The notes under the pieces: generated by a model
Database searches by the model: none
The model's input: only the letters and a program-made list of their open reading frames with translations
Told to the model about the DNA's origin: nothing
Translations under genes and position numbers: made by a program
Assembly (NCBI RefSeq): GCF_017316125.1
Contig: NZ_JAFLWA010000003.1
Coordinates: forward strand, 62,001-126,000
DNA length: 64,000 bases
Reading direction: 5' to 3'
Origin: Enterococcus sp. DIV0660C
GTDB taxonomy: Bacteria > Bacillota > Bacilli > Lactobacillales > Enterococcaceae
Shown here: positions 18,149 to 32,323 of the stretch, piece after piece
How positions within the stretch are numbered: position 1 is the stretch's first letter
Layout: each line of letters starts with the position of its first letter

Positions 18149-20502
18149 CAAAAGAAACAATTAAAGAAAAAATTATTTTTTTTATGGAAAGTAGCCGTAA
18201 AAAGAGCTTTTCAATGGAAGAAATTGCAGAAGGATTGGGATTTCAAAAAAGTGAAGACTTTAAACTATTAGTCCAAACAATTGCGCAAATGGAAAGAGAG
18301 CAAAGTATCGTTTTTAACAAAAAAGGTAAAGTGAAGTTGCCATTACAACCATTACTGATTGAAGGAACATTTCGTGGAAATGAACGTGGTTTTGGATTTG
18401 TAACAATCGATCCAGAAGAAGATGATATCTATATTCCAAAGGAAGCTACTGGTTATGCAATGGACGGGGACATCGTGGCAATCGATATTATTAAAACGGC
18501 AGATACGGCGCTCGATCGAGGCGCAGAAGGAAAGATCGTTGAGATTCGAGAGCGTGGAACAACGCAACTAGTGGGTGAATTCGTTGCTTATTCACCTGAG
18601 GAAGAAGCAGAAACTGATCTTTATGGCGTGGTGATTCCCAAAGATAAAAAATTAACGAGATTTAAAGTATATGCAGCCGCAGAAGGTATTCGTCCAGTAG
18701 ATGGAAGTATCGTGATCGTAGAATTGACCCATTATCCAGAAAATGGTTATGCTACTAGCTTAGAAGGAATTGTCAAACAAGTAATTGGTCATAAAAACGA
18801 TCCCGGTATGGATATTTTATCGATCGTTGTAGCAAATGGGATTCCAACGAAATTTCCTGATGATGTATTAGAAGAAGCAGATAAAGTCCCTGATCATATC
18901 AATGAAAAAGATTTGGTTGGACGACGTGATCTGCGAGACCAACTAATAGTAACGATTGATGGCGAAGACGCGAAGGACTTAGATGATGCAGTAACTGTTC
19001 GCAAACTAGCAAATGGCAATTACTTCTTAGGGGTTCATATTGCAGACGTTTCGTATTATGTAACACAAGGAAGCCAATTGGATCGTGAAGCTTATGATCG
19101 TGGAACAAGTGTCTATTTGACTGATCGTGTGATTCCTATGATTCCACAACGATTGTCAAACGGAATCTGTTCCTTAAATCCACACGTGCCAAGATTGACG
19201 ATGAGTTGTGAGATGGAAATTGATCCAAATGGAACTGTTGTGAGTCATGAAATTTTTCAAAGTGTTATTCAAACAACCGAACGAATGACTTATACTGCTG
19301 TAAATGAAATTTTAGAAGACGAAGACCCAGAAACAATGAAACGCTATGAACAACTAGTGCCGATGTTTCGGGCGATGAAAGAATTACATGAAATATTGGA
19401 AAAGATGAGAATCCGTCGTGGGGCGATTTCTTTTGAAGATCGCGAAGCCAAGGTATTAGTGAACCCAGAAGGACATCCTTTAGATATTTTATTGCGGACA
19501 CGTGGTGTAGGAGAACGATTGATTGAATCATTTATGCTTGCAGCTAACGAAACAGTGGCACATCATTATCATGATCTTCATTTACCCTTCATCTATCGAA
19601 TTCATGAACAACCTAAAGAAGAAAAAATGCAACGTTTCTTTGACTTTGCTTCAGCACTAGGAATCTTAGTTAAAGGAACAAAAGGAACAATTACACCGAA
19701 AGATTTGCAAAAAGTAATCGAAGACGTAGAAGAAAAGCCTGAATCTGCAGTAATCAATACGATGCTATTGAGAAGTATGCAACAAGCGCGTTATTCAGAA
19801 GAAAACTATGGTCATTATGGCTTAGCAGCTGAGTATTATACACACTTTACCTCACCAATTCGCCGTTATCCGGACTTAATCGTTCACCGTTTAATTCGTT
19901 CTTATAGTGAGGATCGTAGTGAAGAAAAACAAGCAATCTGGTCTGCTGAATTGCCAGACATCGCTGAACACAGTTCAAAAATGGAACGCCGAGCAGTTGA
20001 GGCAGAACGTGAAGTTGATGCAATGAAGAAAGCAGAATACATGATGGATAAAGTTGGAGAAGAGTTCGATGGCATCATTAGTTCAGTGGTAAAATTTGGT
20101 TTATTTATTGAACTGCCTAATACGATTGAAGGTCTGATCCATATCAATGATTTGAAACAGGATTATTTTCACTTTATTGAAAATCATTTAGCGTTGGTGG
20201 GTGAACGGACAGGGCTAACTTTCAAAATTGGACAAAAAGTCCGAGTGAAAGTGGTCAAAGCAAGTCCAGATGAACGAGCGGTAGACTTTGAACTAGTCTC
20301 AGCAGAAGAAGTCGCACAACTTGAACGGCCAAAAACTAAACAAAAAGGTAGAGCAGGTAATCAAAATCAAAATCGTGGACGCAAAGCAAATCAACGAAAT
20401 AAAAAAAATGGTGGGAAGAAAAATGACTTCCAACCGACTAAGAAAAAAGGAAAAGGTGGTAAAAAACCTTTTTATAAAGGAATCAAGAAAAAGAAAAAAT
20501 AA
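18145..20502 (+). CDS. rnr: Ribonuclease R
   Basis: A 785-residue 3'-to-5' exoribonuclease of the RNB family, able to degrade structured RNA and acting with tmRNA-SmpB in quality control. Order: N-terminal winged helix (about 1-65), cold-shock domains (GTFRGNERGFGFVTIDPEEDD), the RNB catalytic core with the Asp cluster VTIDGEDAKDLDDAV, a C-terminal S1 domain (FDGIISSVVKFGLFIELPN), and a long lysine-rich tail from about residue 730. The ATG overlaps the est stop and smpB follows 20 bp later. Confidence 0.97.
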   Translation: MTKETIKEKIIFFMESSRKKSFSMEEIAEGLGFQKSEDFKLLVQTIAQMEREQSIVFNKKGKVKLPLQPLLIEGTFRGNERGFGFVTIDPEEDDIYIPKEATGYAMDGDIVAIDIIKTADTALDRGAEGKIVEIRERGTTQLVGEFVAYSPEEEAETDLYGVVIPKDKKLTRFKVYAAAEGIRPVDGSIVIVELTHYPENGYATSLEGIVKQVIGHKNDPGMDILSIVVANGIPTKFPDDVLEEADKVPDHINEKDLVGRRDLRDQLIVTIDGEDAKDLDDAVTVRKLANGNYFLGVHIADVSYYVTQGSQLDREAYDRGTSVYLTDRVIPMIPQRLSNGICSLNPHVPRLTMSCEMEIDPNGTVVSHEIFQSVIQTTERMTYTAVNEILEDEDPETMKRYEQLVPMFRAMKELHEILEKMRIRRGAISFEDREAKVLVNPEGHPLDILLRTRGVGERLIESFMLAANETVAHHYHDLHLPFIYRIHEQPKEEKMQRFFDFASALGILVKGTKGTITPKDLQKVIEDVEEKPESAVINTMLLRSMQQARYSEENYGHYGLAAEYYTHFTSPIRRYPDLIVHRLIRSYSEDRSEEKQAIWSAELPDIAEHSSKMERRAVEAEREVDAMKKAEYMMDKVGEEFDGIISSVVKFGLFIELPNTIEGLIHINDLKQDYFHFIENHLALVGERTGLTFKIGQKVRVKVVKASPDERAVDFELVSAEEVAQLERPKTKQKGRAGNQNQNRGRKANQRNKKNGGKKNDFQPTKKKGKGGKKPFYKGIKKKKK

Positions 20503-20522
20503 AATAGTTTGGGGGAACTAGA

Positions 20523-20987
20523 ATGCCAAAAGGCGAGGGAAAACTAATTGCACAAAATAAAAAGGCTCGCCATGACTACTCGATTATTGATACGATGGAA
20601 GCAGGCATGGTTTTACAAGGCACCGAAATCAAATCGATTCGGAACAGCCGAATCAATCTAAAAGATGGATTCGTGCGTGTTCGAAATGGCGAGGCCTTCC
20701 TATATAATGTTCACATTAGTCCGTATGAACAGGGGAATATTTTTAATCATGATCCGTTACGGACACGTAAGTTACTCTTGCACAAAAAGCAAATTGCCCG
20801 ACTAATCGGTGAAACAAAAAATGCAGGGGTAACGATCGTCCCTTTGAAAGTGTATATCAAGAATGGGTATGCAAAAGTGTTGATTGGTTTAGCCAAGGGA
20901 AAGAAATCGTATGACAAACGGGAAGACTTGAAACGAAAAGATGTCGATCGTCAAATTGATCGAACATTGAAAAATTTCTCCAGATAA
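20523..20987 (+). CDS. smpB: SsrA-binding protein
   Basis: A 154-residue tmRNA-binding protein needed for trans-translation on stalled ribosomes. N-terminal [28 protein letters not shown], and the C-terminal basic tail [16 protein letters not shown] are all present. It is the last gene of the secG-est-rnr-smpB run; SD is GGGGGA. The ssrA gene itself was not found downstream in this window. Confidence 0.97.
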   Translation: MPKGEGKLIAQNKKARHDYSIIDTMEAGMVLQGTEIKSIRNSRINLKDGFVRVRNGEAFLYNVHISPYEQGNIFNHDPLRTRKLLLHKKQIARLIGETKNAGVTIVPLKVYIKNGYAKVLIGLAKGKKSYDKREDLKRKDVDRQIDRTLKNFSR

Positions 20988-21170
20988 TTTCAATATCCTT
21001 TTTCGCATATTCGGTGCTTTTACTTTTACTTAATGATAAAATTTGGTAGCATTTAATCTGATAAAGCACGATTACTAAAGGTTTTCCTAGAAAATCGCCA
21101 CCATAATTTAAATGAAAACTTCATCAAATTAGACTGAAACGAAAAAGTGTCTAATTTTCATGAAAATGTT

Positions 21171-21199
21171 TTGTATTTTCTGTTTCATGGTGGTATGAT
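21171..21199 (+). promoter_or_regulatory. atp operon promoter
   Basis: TTGTAT (21171-21176), a 17-bp spacer, then TATGAT (21194-21199), 100 bp before atpB. The rest of the 311-bp smpB-atpB gap is AT-rich and I see no other feature. Confidence 0.65.
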
Positions 21200-21298
21200 A
21201 CCGATTGGTTATGATCAGATTTTTTCAGAAAAACCAAATGCGCACTTGAAAGTTATTTCATGTGAATTTCAGGGAAAAGAGAAAAGAGGTGAAATGAA

Positions 21299-22284
<986 letters not shown>

Positions 22285-22301
22285 TAAATGTAAGTAAACT
22301 G

Positions 22302-22333
22302 GCAGAAACAACTTGGTTTGTTCCTGCTTTTTT
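22302..22333 (+). terminator. Attenuator-like hairpin between atpE and atpF
   Basis: GCAGAAACAA pairs with TTGTTCCTGC (one A-C mismatch) over a 6-nt loop, followed by six T residues. Its place inside the operon suggests partial termination. Confidence 0.6.
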
Positions 22334-22375
22334 ACATGGAAACTAGAGAAACCTCAAAGAAAGGAAGGCTAGCTT

Positions 22376-22900
22376 ATGCTGAATCAATTGGCAATTGCAG
22401 AAGTTGGCAATCCGATGTTAGGTAATATCATCGTTGTCAGCGGCTCATTTTTGATCCTACTTGCTCTTTTAAAGCATTTTGCTTGGGGACCAATTAGTGA
22501 AATTTTGAAGAAACGTGAAGATAAGATCGCCAATGATTTAGATTCTGCAGAACAATCTCGCATCAAATCAGCAAAAATGGAACAAGAACGCGAACAACAA
22601 TTGTTAGCTTCTCGTTCTGACGCAGCTGAAATTATTAAAAATGCGAAAGAAAGTGGAGAACTTAGCCGCCAAAATATTTTGAAGGATACACAAGATGAAG
22701 TTGTTCGTCTAAAAAACAAAGCTAAAGCAGACATCACATTAGAACGTGACAATGCATTGAACTCTGTTAAAGATGATGTTGCTGATCTTTCACTTCAAAT
22801 TGCGGAAAAAATCTTGAATAAAGAATTATCTCCAGAAATGCATGAATCATTAATCAACCAATATATTGAAGGTCTAGGTTCTTCAAATGAAACTAGATAA
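22376..22900 (+). CDS. atpF: F-type ATP synthase subunit b
   Basis: The peripheral stalk subunit, 174 residues. One N-terminal membrane helix (about 14-35) is followed by a long charged coiled coil ([18 protein letters not shown] onward) that reaches the delta subunit. SD is AAAGGAAGG. Its end overlaps atpH by 14 bases, so translation is coupled. Confidence 0.96.
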   Translation: MLNQLAIAEVGNPMLGNIIVVSGSFLILLALLKHFAWGPISEILKKREDKIANDLDSAEQSRIKSAKMEQEREQQLLASRSDAAEIIKNAKESGELSRQNILKDTQDEVVRLKNKAKADITLERDNALNSVKDDVADLSLQIAEKILNKELSPEMHESLINQYIEGLGSSNETR

Positions 22901-23429
22901 ATATACTGTGGGTAGACGCTACGGAAAAGCTTTGTTTGAACTGGCGATCGATTCAAACAATAGCGAAGAAATCTATCAAGAACTATTGAGCTTACGTAAA
23001 ATTTATGAAAAAGTCCCTGAATTAGGGGGAGTGCTCAGTGATGCTCGTTTAGAACCACATGAAAAACGACTTATCATGGATAAGTTAATTGGTGGGTATG
23101 ACGGTATTGTTAAAAACTTTTTAGAAGTGGTCTACAATTACAATCGGATGGATGATCTATTATTCATGATTGACGAATATGAACATCGTTATAATGAAAG
23201 TAATGGGTTATTACGTGGAACAGTTAAGACTGCCGTTCCTTTATCTGATGAACAGTTAGAAAAATTAGAACAGAATGTAGCAAAAACAATGAACTATCAA
23301 ACAGTTGAATTAGAAACAATCGTTGATTCTTCTATTCTTGGTGGCGCAATTGTTGAAGCCGACCATCGAGTGATCGACGGTAGCATTCGAACGCAATTGG
23401 AAACAATGCGTAATCAATTAAATAGATAG
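22887..23429 (+). CDS. atpH: F-type ATP synthase subunit delta
   Basis: The F1 delta subunit (OSCP homologue), 180 residues, joining the b stalk to the top of the alpha-beta hexamer. The N-terminal [13 protein letters not shown] and C-terminal [21 protein letters not shown] are the family signatures. It starts inside the end of atpF. Confidence 0.96.
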   Translation: MKLDKYTVGRRYGKALFELAIDSNNSEEIYQELLSLRKIYEKVPELGGVLSDARLEPHEKRLIMDKLIGGYDGIVKNFLEVVYNYNRMDDLLFMIDEYEHRYNESNGLLRGTVKTAVPLSDEQLEKLEQNVAKTMNYQTVELETIVDSSILGGAIVEADHRVIDGSIRTQLETMRNQLNR

Positions 23430-23442
23430 TACAAAGAGGTAG

Positions 23443-25008
<1,566 letters not shown>

Positions 25009-25021
25009 TGAGGTGAGATGA

Positions 25022-27353
<2,332 letters not shown>

Positions 27354-27366
27354 AAAGGGGTGCCCC

Positions 27367-27789
27367 ATGGATCAATTTTTAACAGTTAATGTGGTAACAC
27401 CTGACGGCTTGGTCTATGATCACCATGCAGCAATTGTCGTTGCACGTACAACTGCTGGAGAATTGGGGATTTTACCGAAACATGCTCCAATTATCGTTCC
27501 TTTAGCCATTGATGAAGTTCGCATCAAGAGAACGGACTCTGATACGCACGTTGACTGGATTGCCGTTAACGGAGGAATCATGGAAGTTCGTGATAATCTA
27601 GTTTCCATCGTCGCAGATACTGCGGAACGTGAGCGCGATATTGACGTTTCTCGTGCTGAAAGAGCAAAACAACGAGCAGAACGTCAAATCGAAGAAGCAA
27701 AACAAAAAGAAGATACGAATGAATTGAAACGTGCGACAGTTGCATTACACCGAGCAATCAATCGGATCAATGTTTCTAAGCATACGTAG
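27367..27789 (+). CDS. atpC: F-type ATP synthase subunit epsilon
   Basis: The central stalk subunit that regulates ATPase activity, 140 residues. The N-terminal beta sandwich includes [15 protein letters not shown], and the C-terminal helical hairpin is [18 protein letters not shown]. It is the last atp gene, followed by a strong terminator. Confidence 0.96.
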   Translation: MDQFLTVNVVTPDGLVYDHHAAIVVARTTAGELGILPKHAPIIVPLAIDEVRIKRTDSDTHVDWIAVNGGIMEVRDNLVSIVADTAERERDIDVSRAERAKQRAERQIEEAKQKEDTNELKRATVALHRAINRINVSKHT

Positions 27790-27812
27790 ATTCAAATGAA
27801 CTTATTTTTTGA

Positions 27813-27859
27813 TAAAAACTGTGCCAAAGTCACTTATTGATTTTGGCACAGTTTTTTTT
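27813..27859 (+). terminator. atp operon terminator
   Basis: AAAAACTGTGCCAAA pairs with TTTGGCACAGTTTTT across a 12- to 13-nt loop, then a T run. Confidence 0.92.
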
Positions 27860-27933
27860 ATTGTATTTGTTTTATGTAAAAAAGCACAGTTATTTTTCCT
27901 TTTAGAAAATTTATGGTATTATCGTTTTATTGA

Positions 27934-27946
27934 GTTTACAGTAAAC
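27934..27946. promoter_or_regulatory. 13-bp palindrome upstream of ywzB
   Basis: GTTTACAGTAAAC is a perfect palindrome about a central A. It lies 12 bp after a possible -10 TATTAT (27917-27922) and 20 bp before the ywzB start, an operator-like position. Confidence 0.4.
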
Positions 27947-27965
27947 AGATGCAAGAAAGGACGTT

Positions 27966-28202
27966 ATGATGCAAGTCTATGGAATTGACGCGATTATTCG
28001 AATTGTGAGTCATTTAGCGTTTATTTATTTAGCTTTTTGGTCTTTGCGTTCTTTGCGTACGGAAACGTTTTTTAGATATATGCAAAACACTACGCAAATC
28101 AGAATGGTAATTGTCTTTTTTTCAATTTTTTTAGGATACACTGCTAGCAATTTTTTTCTAGAAATCATGGCGTTATGTCGAAATCTTTTTGTTAGTATCT
28201 AA
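27966..28202 (+). CDS. ywzB: DUF1146 family protein (YwzB-like)
   Basis: A 78-residue protein with two hydrophobic helices (about 10-27 and 48-68), matching the DUF1146/YwzB family of unknown function. The position between atpC and murA is the same as in B. subtilis, which supports the assignment. AAAGGA lies four bases before the first of two consecutive ATGs. No function is known. Confidence 0.85.
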   Translation: MMQVYGIDAIIRIVSHLAFIYLAFWSLRSLRTETFFRYMQNTTQIRMVIVFFSIFLGYTASNFFLEIMALCRNLFVSI

Positions 28203-28235
28203 TTTCAAAAAAAGGTACTATTTTAAAAGAAGAAA

Positions 28236-28244
28236 TGCTATAAT
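28236..28244 (+). promoter_or_regulatory. Extended -10 of murA
   Basis: TGC-TATAAT is an extended -10 with no good -35, about 55 bp before murA. Confidence 0.5.
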
Positions 28245-28298
28245 GAAAAAGATTTTGAGTAAGAGTATGCTCATTGGAATTTTTTTGGGGGGAACAAC

Positions 28299-29600
28299 AT
28301 GGAAGAGATCATCGTACAAGGTGGCAATCAATTAACTGGAACTGTCAAGATTGAAGGAGCTAAAAATGCTGTACTGCCAATTTTAGCTGCTAGTTTATTA
28401 GCGGAAGAAGGAACAACAACATTAACCAACGTTCCAATTCTTTCAGATGTATTTACAATGAATCAAGTAATTCGTCATTTGAATGTAGACGTTGACTTTG
28501 ATGAAGAGCAAAATCAAGTGACACTTAATGCATCACGACAATTAGAAATCGAAGCACCTTATGAGTATGTTAGTCAAATGCGCGCATCAATCGTTGTTAT
28601 GGGTCCATTGTTAGCTAGAAATGGCCATGCAAAAGTAGCAATGCCTGGGGGCTGTGCCATTGGCAAACGCCCGATTGATTTGCATTTAAAAGGATTTCAA
28701 GCGTTAGGTGCGAAGATTATCCAAAAAAATGGTTATATCGAAGCAATCGCTGATGAATTGATTGGTAATACAATTTATCTAGACTTTCCAAGTGTAGGTG
28801 CAACACAAAATATCATGATGGCTGCTGTGAAAGCAAAAGGTACAACGATTATCGAAAACGTTGCTCGTGAACCCGAAATTGTTGACTTGGCAAATATCTT
28901 AAATAAAATGGGTGCAAATATCTATGGCGCTGGTACAGAAACAATGCGTATTGAAGGTGTTGAGCATTTACACGCAGTGACACATTCAATCGTGCAAGAT
29001 CGTATTGAAGCAGGAACATTCATGGTTGCTGCAGCAATGACTGAAGGAAATGTTTTAATTGCTGATGCGATTTCTGAACACAACCGTCCTTTGATCTCTA
29101 AATTAACAGAAATGGGTGCGACAATCACTGATGAAGAAGGTGGCGTTCGTGTAGTTGGACCAAAACATGTACTCCCAACGGACGTGAAAACAATGCCTCA
29201 TCCTGGTTTTCCAACAGATATGCAAGCACAAATGACTGCTATTCAAATGGTCGCTGAAGGTACAAGCGTCGTAACTGAAACAGTCTTTGAAAATCGTTTC
29301 CAACATTTGGAAGAAATGCGTCGTATGAATGCACATGTTAAGATTGATGGAAATGTTGCAATGATTGAAGGCGCACATGAATTACAAGGTGCAGAAGTAT
29401 ATGCTACGGATTTACGTGCTGCTGCTGCGTTGATTTTAGCTGGATTAAAAGCAAATGGTGTGACACGTGTTCGTAATTTGAAATATTTAGATCGTGGCTA
29501 TTATAATTTCCATTTGAAATTACAACAACTTGGTGCAAATATTGAACGTGTTGAAATGGATCAAACACCAACAGAAAAAACTGCACAAACTATCGCTTAA
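28299..29600 (+). CDS. murA: UDP-N-acetylglucosamine 1-carboxyvinyltransferase
   Basis: The first committed step of peptidoglycan synthesis, transferring enolpyruvate from PEP to UDP-GlcNAc; 433 residues. N-terminal [15 protein letters not shown], the catalytic Cys loop [14 protein letters not shown] (the fosfomycin target), FPTDMQAQ, and the C-terminal [13 protein letters not shown] are present. Its place after atp-ywzB corresponds to murAA of Bacillus. SD GGGGGGAA. A small epuA gene follows 12 bp later. Confidence 0.96.
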   Translation: MEEIIVQGGNQLTGTVKIEGAKNAVLPILAASLLAEEGTTTLTNVPILSDVFTMNQVIRHLNVDVDFDEEQNQVTLNASRQLEIEAPYEYVSQMRASIVVMGPLLARNGHAKVAMPGGCAIGKRPIDLHLKGFQALGAKIIQKNGYIEAIADELIGNTIYLDFPSVGATQNIMMAAVKAKGTTIIENVAREPEIVDLANILNKMGANIYGAGTETMRIEGVEHLHAVTHSIVQDRIEAGTFMVAAAMTEGNVLIADAISEHNRPLISKLTEMGATITDEEGGVRVVGPKHVLPTDVKTMPHPGFPTDMQAQMTAIQMVAEGTSVVTETVFENRFQHLEEMRRMNAHVKIDGNVAMIEGAHELQGAEVYATDLRAAAALILAGLKANGVTRVRNLKYLDRGYYNFHLKLQQLGANIERVEMDQTPTEKTAQTIA

Positions 29601-29612
29601 GGACGTGTTTGA

Positions 29613-29789
29613 ATGAGTAACCATCGTTATATTTTAGTCAGTTTGATGAAGATACTAATTGTGATCATCTTGCTTTTTCTTCTTTTTATTGCCGGTACAA
29701 TGATTGGTTACGGCGTAATCGGTGGTGGAAACCCGTTTCGAGTTTTCCAACTTGATTTATGGCTTCATATTCGAGACTTTTTTAACTGA
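29613..29789 (+). CDS. epuA: Small EpuA-like membrane protein (RNA polymerase beta-subunit-annotated family)
   Basis: A 58-residue protein directly after murA. It has a short polar start (MSNHRYILV), one hydrophobic helix (about 13-32), then GYGVIGGGNPFRVF and an aromatic C-terminus (WLHIRDFFN). This fits the EpuA family found after murA in streptococci and enterococci, often mislabelled as an RNA polymerase beta subunit. The role is unknown, perhaps in the envelope. AAGGA lies about nine bases before the ATG, inside the end of murA. Confidence 0.8.
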   Translation: MSNHRYILVSLMKILIVIILLFLLFIAGTMIGYGVIGGGNPFRVFQLDLWLHIRDFFN

Positions 29790-29794
29790 GATTT

Positions 29795-29832
29795 AAGGGG
29801 TTGTGGCAAACTTTTGTCGCAACTCCTTTTTA
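29795..29832 (+). terminator. murA-epuA terminator with GGTTGTGGC core
   Basis: AAGGGGTTGTGGCAAA pairs with TTTGTCGCAACTCCTT (three G-U pairs) and is followed by T residues. The left arm shares GGTTGTGGC with the 3'-end repeats at 55485 and 63718. Confidence 0.8.
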
Positions 29833-29859
29833 CATAGACTGATTAGTGAGGCAGAGAAA

Positions 29860-30132
29860 ATGAAAAAATTCTTGATTTATTTAGTAAGAGGTTATCAACG
29901 ATTCATTTCACCCGCATTTCCACCGAGTTGCCGTTATTATCCGACATGCTCAAATTATATGATTTGTGCGATTCAAGTGCATGGTGCTGTGAAAGGAACG
30001 CTGATGGGAACGGCACGAATTTTACGTTGTCATCCATTTGTAAGAGGTGGCATTGATTATGTGCCAAAAAAATTCAAATTAACGAGGAATACAGTTGACA
30101 AGGAGCAGCCAGATTATGATGGACGAAAGTAA
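29860..30132 (+). CDS. yidD: Membrane protein insertion efficiency factor YidD
   Basis: A 90-residue YidD-family protein that aids YidC-dependent membrane insertion. The signature is intact: [22 protein letters not shown] with its Cys pair, and [14 protein letters not shown]. An N-terminal amphipathic helix attaches it to the membrane. The start at 29860 (MKKFLIYLV) has GAGG eight bases upstream; the longer frame runs back into the epuA terminator. Confidence 0.93.
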   Translation: MKKFLIYLVRGYQRFISPAFPPSCRYYPTCSNYMICAIQVHGAVKGTLMGTARILRCHPFVRGGIDYVPKKFKLTRNTVDKEQPDYDGRK

Positions 30133-30179
30133 GAGGTAAAAATTTACTTTTTTTATCAATGAAAGGAGAACTATTACCG

Positions 30180-30641
30180 ATGATTGAAAAATTAAAGGCA
30201 AATGAACTTCCATGGGCGTTACTACTAGATGCTGATCCTGAAAAAGAAAAAGTGCTTGCTTACCTTGAACAAGGCGAAGGGATTGTTTGGAAAGAAAATG
30301 GAGAAACACTGGGCGTCTTGATTTTTGTCGCCACAAAAGATGAATTTGAAATCATGAATGTTGCGGTAGCTCCCCAAAGTCAAGGGAGAGGAATCGGTGG
30401 TTTATTATTGGAAGCCGCATTCCAACAAATTGAGGAAGAAACAGAAAATCAAACGCAAGTAATCATTCGCACGGGTAGTATTACTTCCGCGGCTTTACAT
30501 TTGTATCAAAAAAAGGGGTTTAGTGAAATTTCTCGAGAAAAGGATTATTTTATCAAAAACTATGCAGAGCCTATTTATGAAGAGGGTATTTTATTAAGAG
30601 ATCAAGTGACATTAGCCAAAAGTATCCAATCATTTCGCTAG
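30180..30641 (+). CDS. GNAT family N-acetyltransferase
   Basis: A 153-residue Gcn5-related acetyltransferase. The acetyl-CoA-binding segment is VAVAPQSQGRGIGGLLLEAA (about 64-83), with a following helix and YQKKGFSEISR as motif B. The substrate is unknown. ATG 30180 is chosen since AAAGGAG lies 11 bases upstream; the ATG at 30159 precedes that ribosome site and has none of its own. Confidence 0.87.
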   Translation: MIEKLKANELPWALLLDADPEKEKVLAYLEQGEGIVWKENGETLGVLIFVATKDEFEIMNVAVAPQSQGRGIGGLLLEAAFQQIEEETENQTQVIIRTGSITSAALHLYQKKGFSEISREKDYFIKNYAEPIYEEGILLRDQVTLAKSIQSFR

Positions 30642-30729
30642 ATTTAGCTGGTCACTTCGGAAAAGGCTTTCAAAAACCAAGGGATTGTTTTACAATATTT
30701 TTAGGAAGCAAAAAGGAGCGAAAATAGTT

Positions 30730-31614
30730 ATGGGAATTCTTGTATTTGATTTTGGTGGTTCAGCAGTAAAATATGGTTATTGGAATGGTCGTCAATTAGA
30801 AGCAACCAATCAATTTCCAACACCTGCTACTTGGGAAGAAATGAAACAAAAACTAAGCGAAACATACCAAACTTTTGTTGAAACAAACGTGATTGAAGGC
30901 ATAGGGATCAGCGCTCCCGGTGTAGTTAACAGCGAACGCCAAATCATTGAAGGGATTAGTGCAATTCCTTATATTCATGGATTTAATATTTTCAAAGAAT
31001 TAGAAGAATTGTTTGGGTTACCAATTACTATCGAAAATGATGCGAATTGTGCTGGAATGGCAGAATTTTATGAAGGCGCAGCGCGAGATTACCAAGATGT
31101 CGCGTTTGTCGTTATTGGAACAGGGATTGGTGGCGCGATGTTCACGAAGGGACAAATGAACAAAGGTGCGCATCTTTACGGCGGAGAGTTTGGGATGATG
31201 TTTTTAGATGGTGATCAAACATTCAGTCTTTTGGGAACGGCTGTGCAGATGGCTTGGCGGTATTGTGAGCGTCTTGGTCTAGATAAGATGACCTACTCTG
31301 GAAAAGAAGTCTTTGAAATGGCAGAGTCAGGCGATGTGATCGCTCAAGAAGAAGTTGAAAAATTTTATGATTACTTAGCAAAAGGACTTTTCAGTATCCA
31401 GTTTTCATTTGATCCAGAAGTGATTGTACTTGGTGGTGGGATCTCTGCAAAAGAGGGCTTGATTGACGAATTGAATCAGCGTATCGAAAAATTAATGGAC
31501 AAGCTAGATTTACATGATTTTGTTCCAGAAATCTTATTATGTGACTATCGTAATGATGCGAATTTAGTTGGTGCTGCTGCAAATTATTATGCAGTAAGTC
31601 AAAGAGAGGCTTAA
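30730..31614 (+). CDS. ROK family sugar kinase
   Basis: A 294-residue kinase of the ROK family with the actin-like fold. The phosphate loop is DFGGSAVKYG, GISAPGVVN follows, the catalytic Asp is in ENDANCAGMAE, and VIGTGIGGAMF and LGGGISAKEG bind nucleotide. The usual ROK zinc motif (CxCGxxGCxE) is missing; the region reads HLYGGEFGMM. This resembles beta-glucoside or N-acetylmannosamine kinases of the BglK type rather than glucokinase. SD is AAGGAG, 11 bases before the ATG; a terminator follows. Confidence 0.85.
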   Translation: MGILVFDFGGSAVKYGYWNGRQLEATNQFPTPATWEEMKQKLSETYQTFVETNVIEGIGISAPGVVNSERQIIEGISAIPYIHGFNIFKELEELFGLPITIENDANCAGMAEFYEGAARDYQDVAFVVIGTGIGGAMFTKGQMNKGAHLYGGEFGMMFLDGDQTFSLLGTAVQMAWRYCERLGLDKMTYSGKEVFEMAESGDVIAQEEVEKFYDYLAKGLFSIQFSFDPEVIVLGGGISAKEGLIDELNQRIEKLMDKLDLHDFVPEILLCDYRNDANLVGAAANYYAVSQREA

Positions 31615-31635
31615 GAGTTTGAAGAGAATCAGATT

Positions 31636-31670
31636 ATATACCCTGTTAAGTAAACAGGGTATATTTTATT
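31636..31670 (+). terminator. ROK gene terminator
   Basis: TATACCCTGTT pairs exactly with AACAGGGTATA, followed by a T-rich run. Confidence 0.85.
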
Positions 31671-31707
31671 GTAGAGAGTATGATAAAATAGGTAGGAGGT
31701 GAGAATA

Positions 31708-31941
31708 ATGTCAAAAAAGAATAAAGATATTGAAGTACGAGTAGAAGAAATCCAAAAAGTAATTAATGGCAAAAATTATGAGGTCACTCAGTTATTTATT
31801 GGCAAAAAAAATATTGGTGAAATTTTAGCATATGGACCAAAAGAATTTGAAATATTTTTTGGTGAAGAGGACTTTGGAAAAGAAAAAAGCCTTGAAAACG
31901 CGATAGAAACGGTAATCCGTCATTGGAATTTACAAGACTAA
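31708..31941 (+). CDS. DUF2969 family protein
   Basis: A 77-residue soluble charged protein typical of Lactobacillales (DUF2969). Conserved features are QLFIGKKNIGEI in the middle and the C-terminal ENAIETVIRHWNL. Function unknown. The ATG at 31708 has AGGAGGTG six bases upstream; the GTG at 31699 is inside that site. It ends 30 bp before the tRNA promoter. Confidence 0.82.
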   Translation: MSKKNKDIEVRVEEIQKVINGKNYEVTQLFIGKKNIGEILAYGPKEFEIFFGEEDFGKEKSLENAIETVIRHWNLQD

Positions 31942-31970
31942 AAAATATCAAAAAAGTTTTCAATAAAGGG

Positions 31971-31999
31971 TTGCAAAAATCTGTGAAATTAGGTATTAT
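31971..31999 (+). promoter_or_regulatory. Promoter of the tRNA-Tyr/tRNA-Gln operon
   Basis: TTGCAA (31971-31976), a 17-bp spacer, then TATTAT (31994-31999), 29 bp before tRNA-Tyr. Confidence 0.75.
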
Positions 32000-32027
32000 A
32001 ACTAAGTCAGGTTGATACAGACCTTTC

Positions 32028-32108
32028 GGAGGAGTAGCGAAGTGGCTAAACGCGACGGACTGTAAATCCGTTCCTTAGGGTTCAGTGGTTCGAATCCACT
32101 CTCCTCCA
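32028..32108 (+). tRNA. tRNA-Tyr (GTA)
   Basis: An 81-nt class II tRNA: acceptor GGAGGAG/CTCCTCC, anticodon stem ACGGA/TCCGT with loop CTGTAAA (anticodon GTA), a long variable arm, and T arm AGTGG-TTCGAAT-CCACT. CCA is not encoded. Confidence 0.97.
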
Positions 32109-32117
32109 TTTTTTTAT

Positions 32118-32189
32118 TGGGGTATAGCCAAGCGGTAAGGCAAGGGACTTTGACTCCCTCATGCGTTGGTTCGAATCCAGCTACCCCAG
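32118..32189 (+). tRNA. tRNA-Gln (TTG)
   Basis: A 72-nt tRNA: acceptor TGGGGTA/TACCCCA, anticodon stem AGGGA/TCCCT with loop CTTTGAC (anticodon TTG), and T loop TTCGAAT. It lies 9 bp after tRNA-Tyr, so both are cotranscribed. Confidence 0.97.
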
Positions 32190-32206
32190 TTCTTAGATAG
32201 ACGTTC

Positions 32207-32240
32207 ACGAGATGACAGTTTCTGTTATCTCGTTTTTTTT
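32207..32240 (+). terminator. tRNA operon terminator
   Basis: ACGAGATGACAG pairs with CTGTTATCTCGT (one G-U pair), followed by eight T residues. Confidence 0.92.
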
Positions 32241-32260
32241 GACCTACAGTAGCTTGATTC

Positions 32261-32289
32261 TTGAAGTATTTAAAGAATTAAGCTAGAGT
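32261..32289 (+). promoter_or_regulatory. Promoter of the 56-residue ORF
   Basis: TTGAAG (32261-32266), a 17-bp spacer, then TAGAGT (32284-32289). Confidence 0.6.
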
Positions 32290-32323
32290 TAAATTAGGTA
32301 CTCAAACAGAAAGGATGAAGAGA

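Noticed and set aside
20988-21170. tmRNA (ssrA) gene after smpB
   Set aside because: No tRNA-like ends, no tag-peptide reading frame and no terminator are seen in the gap.
32002-32208. ORF on the minus strand with GFEPTHEG-like repeats
   Set aside because: It is produced by reading tRNA-Tyr and tRNA-Gln in reverse; the repeated peptide is the T-arm consensus, a known artefact.
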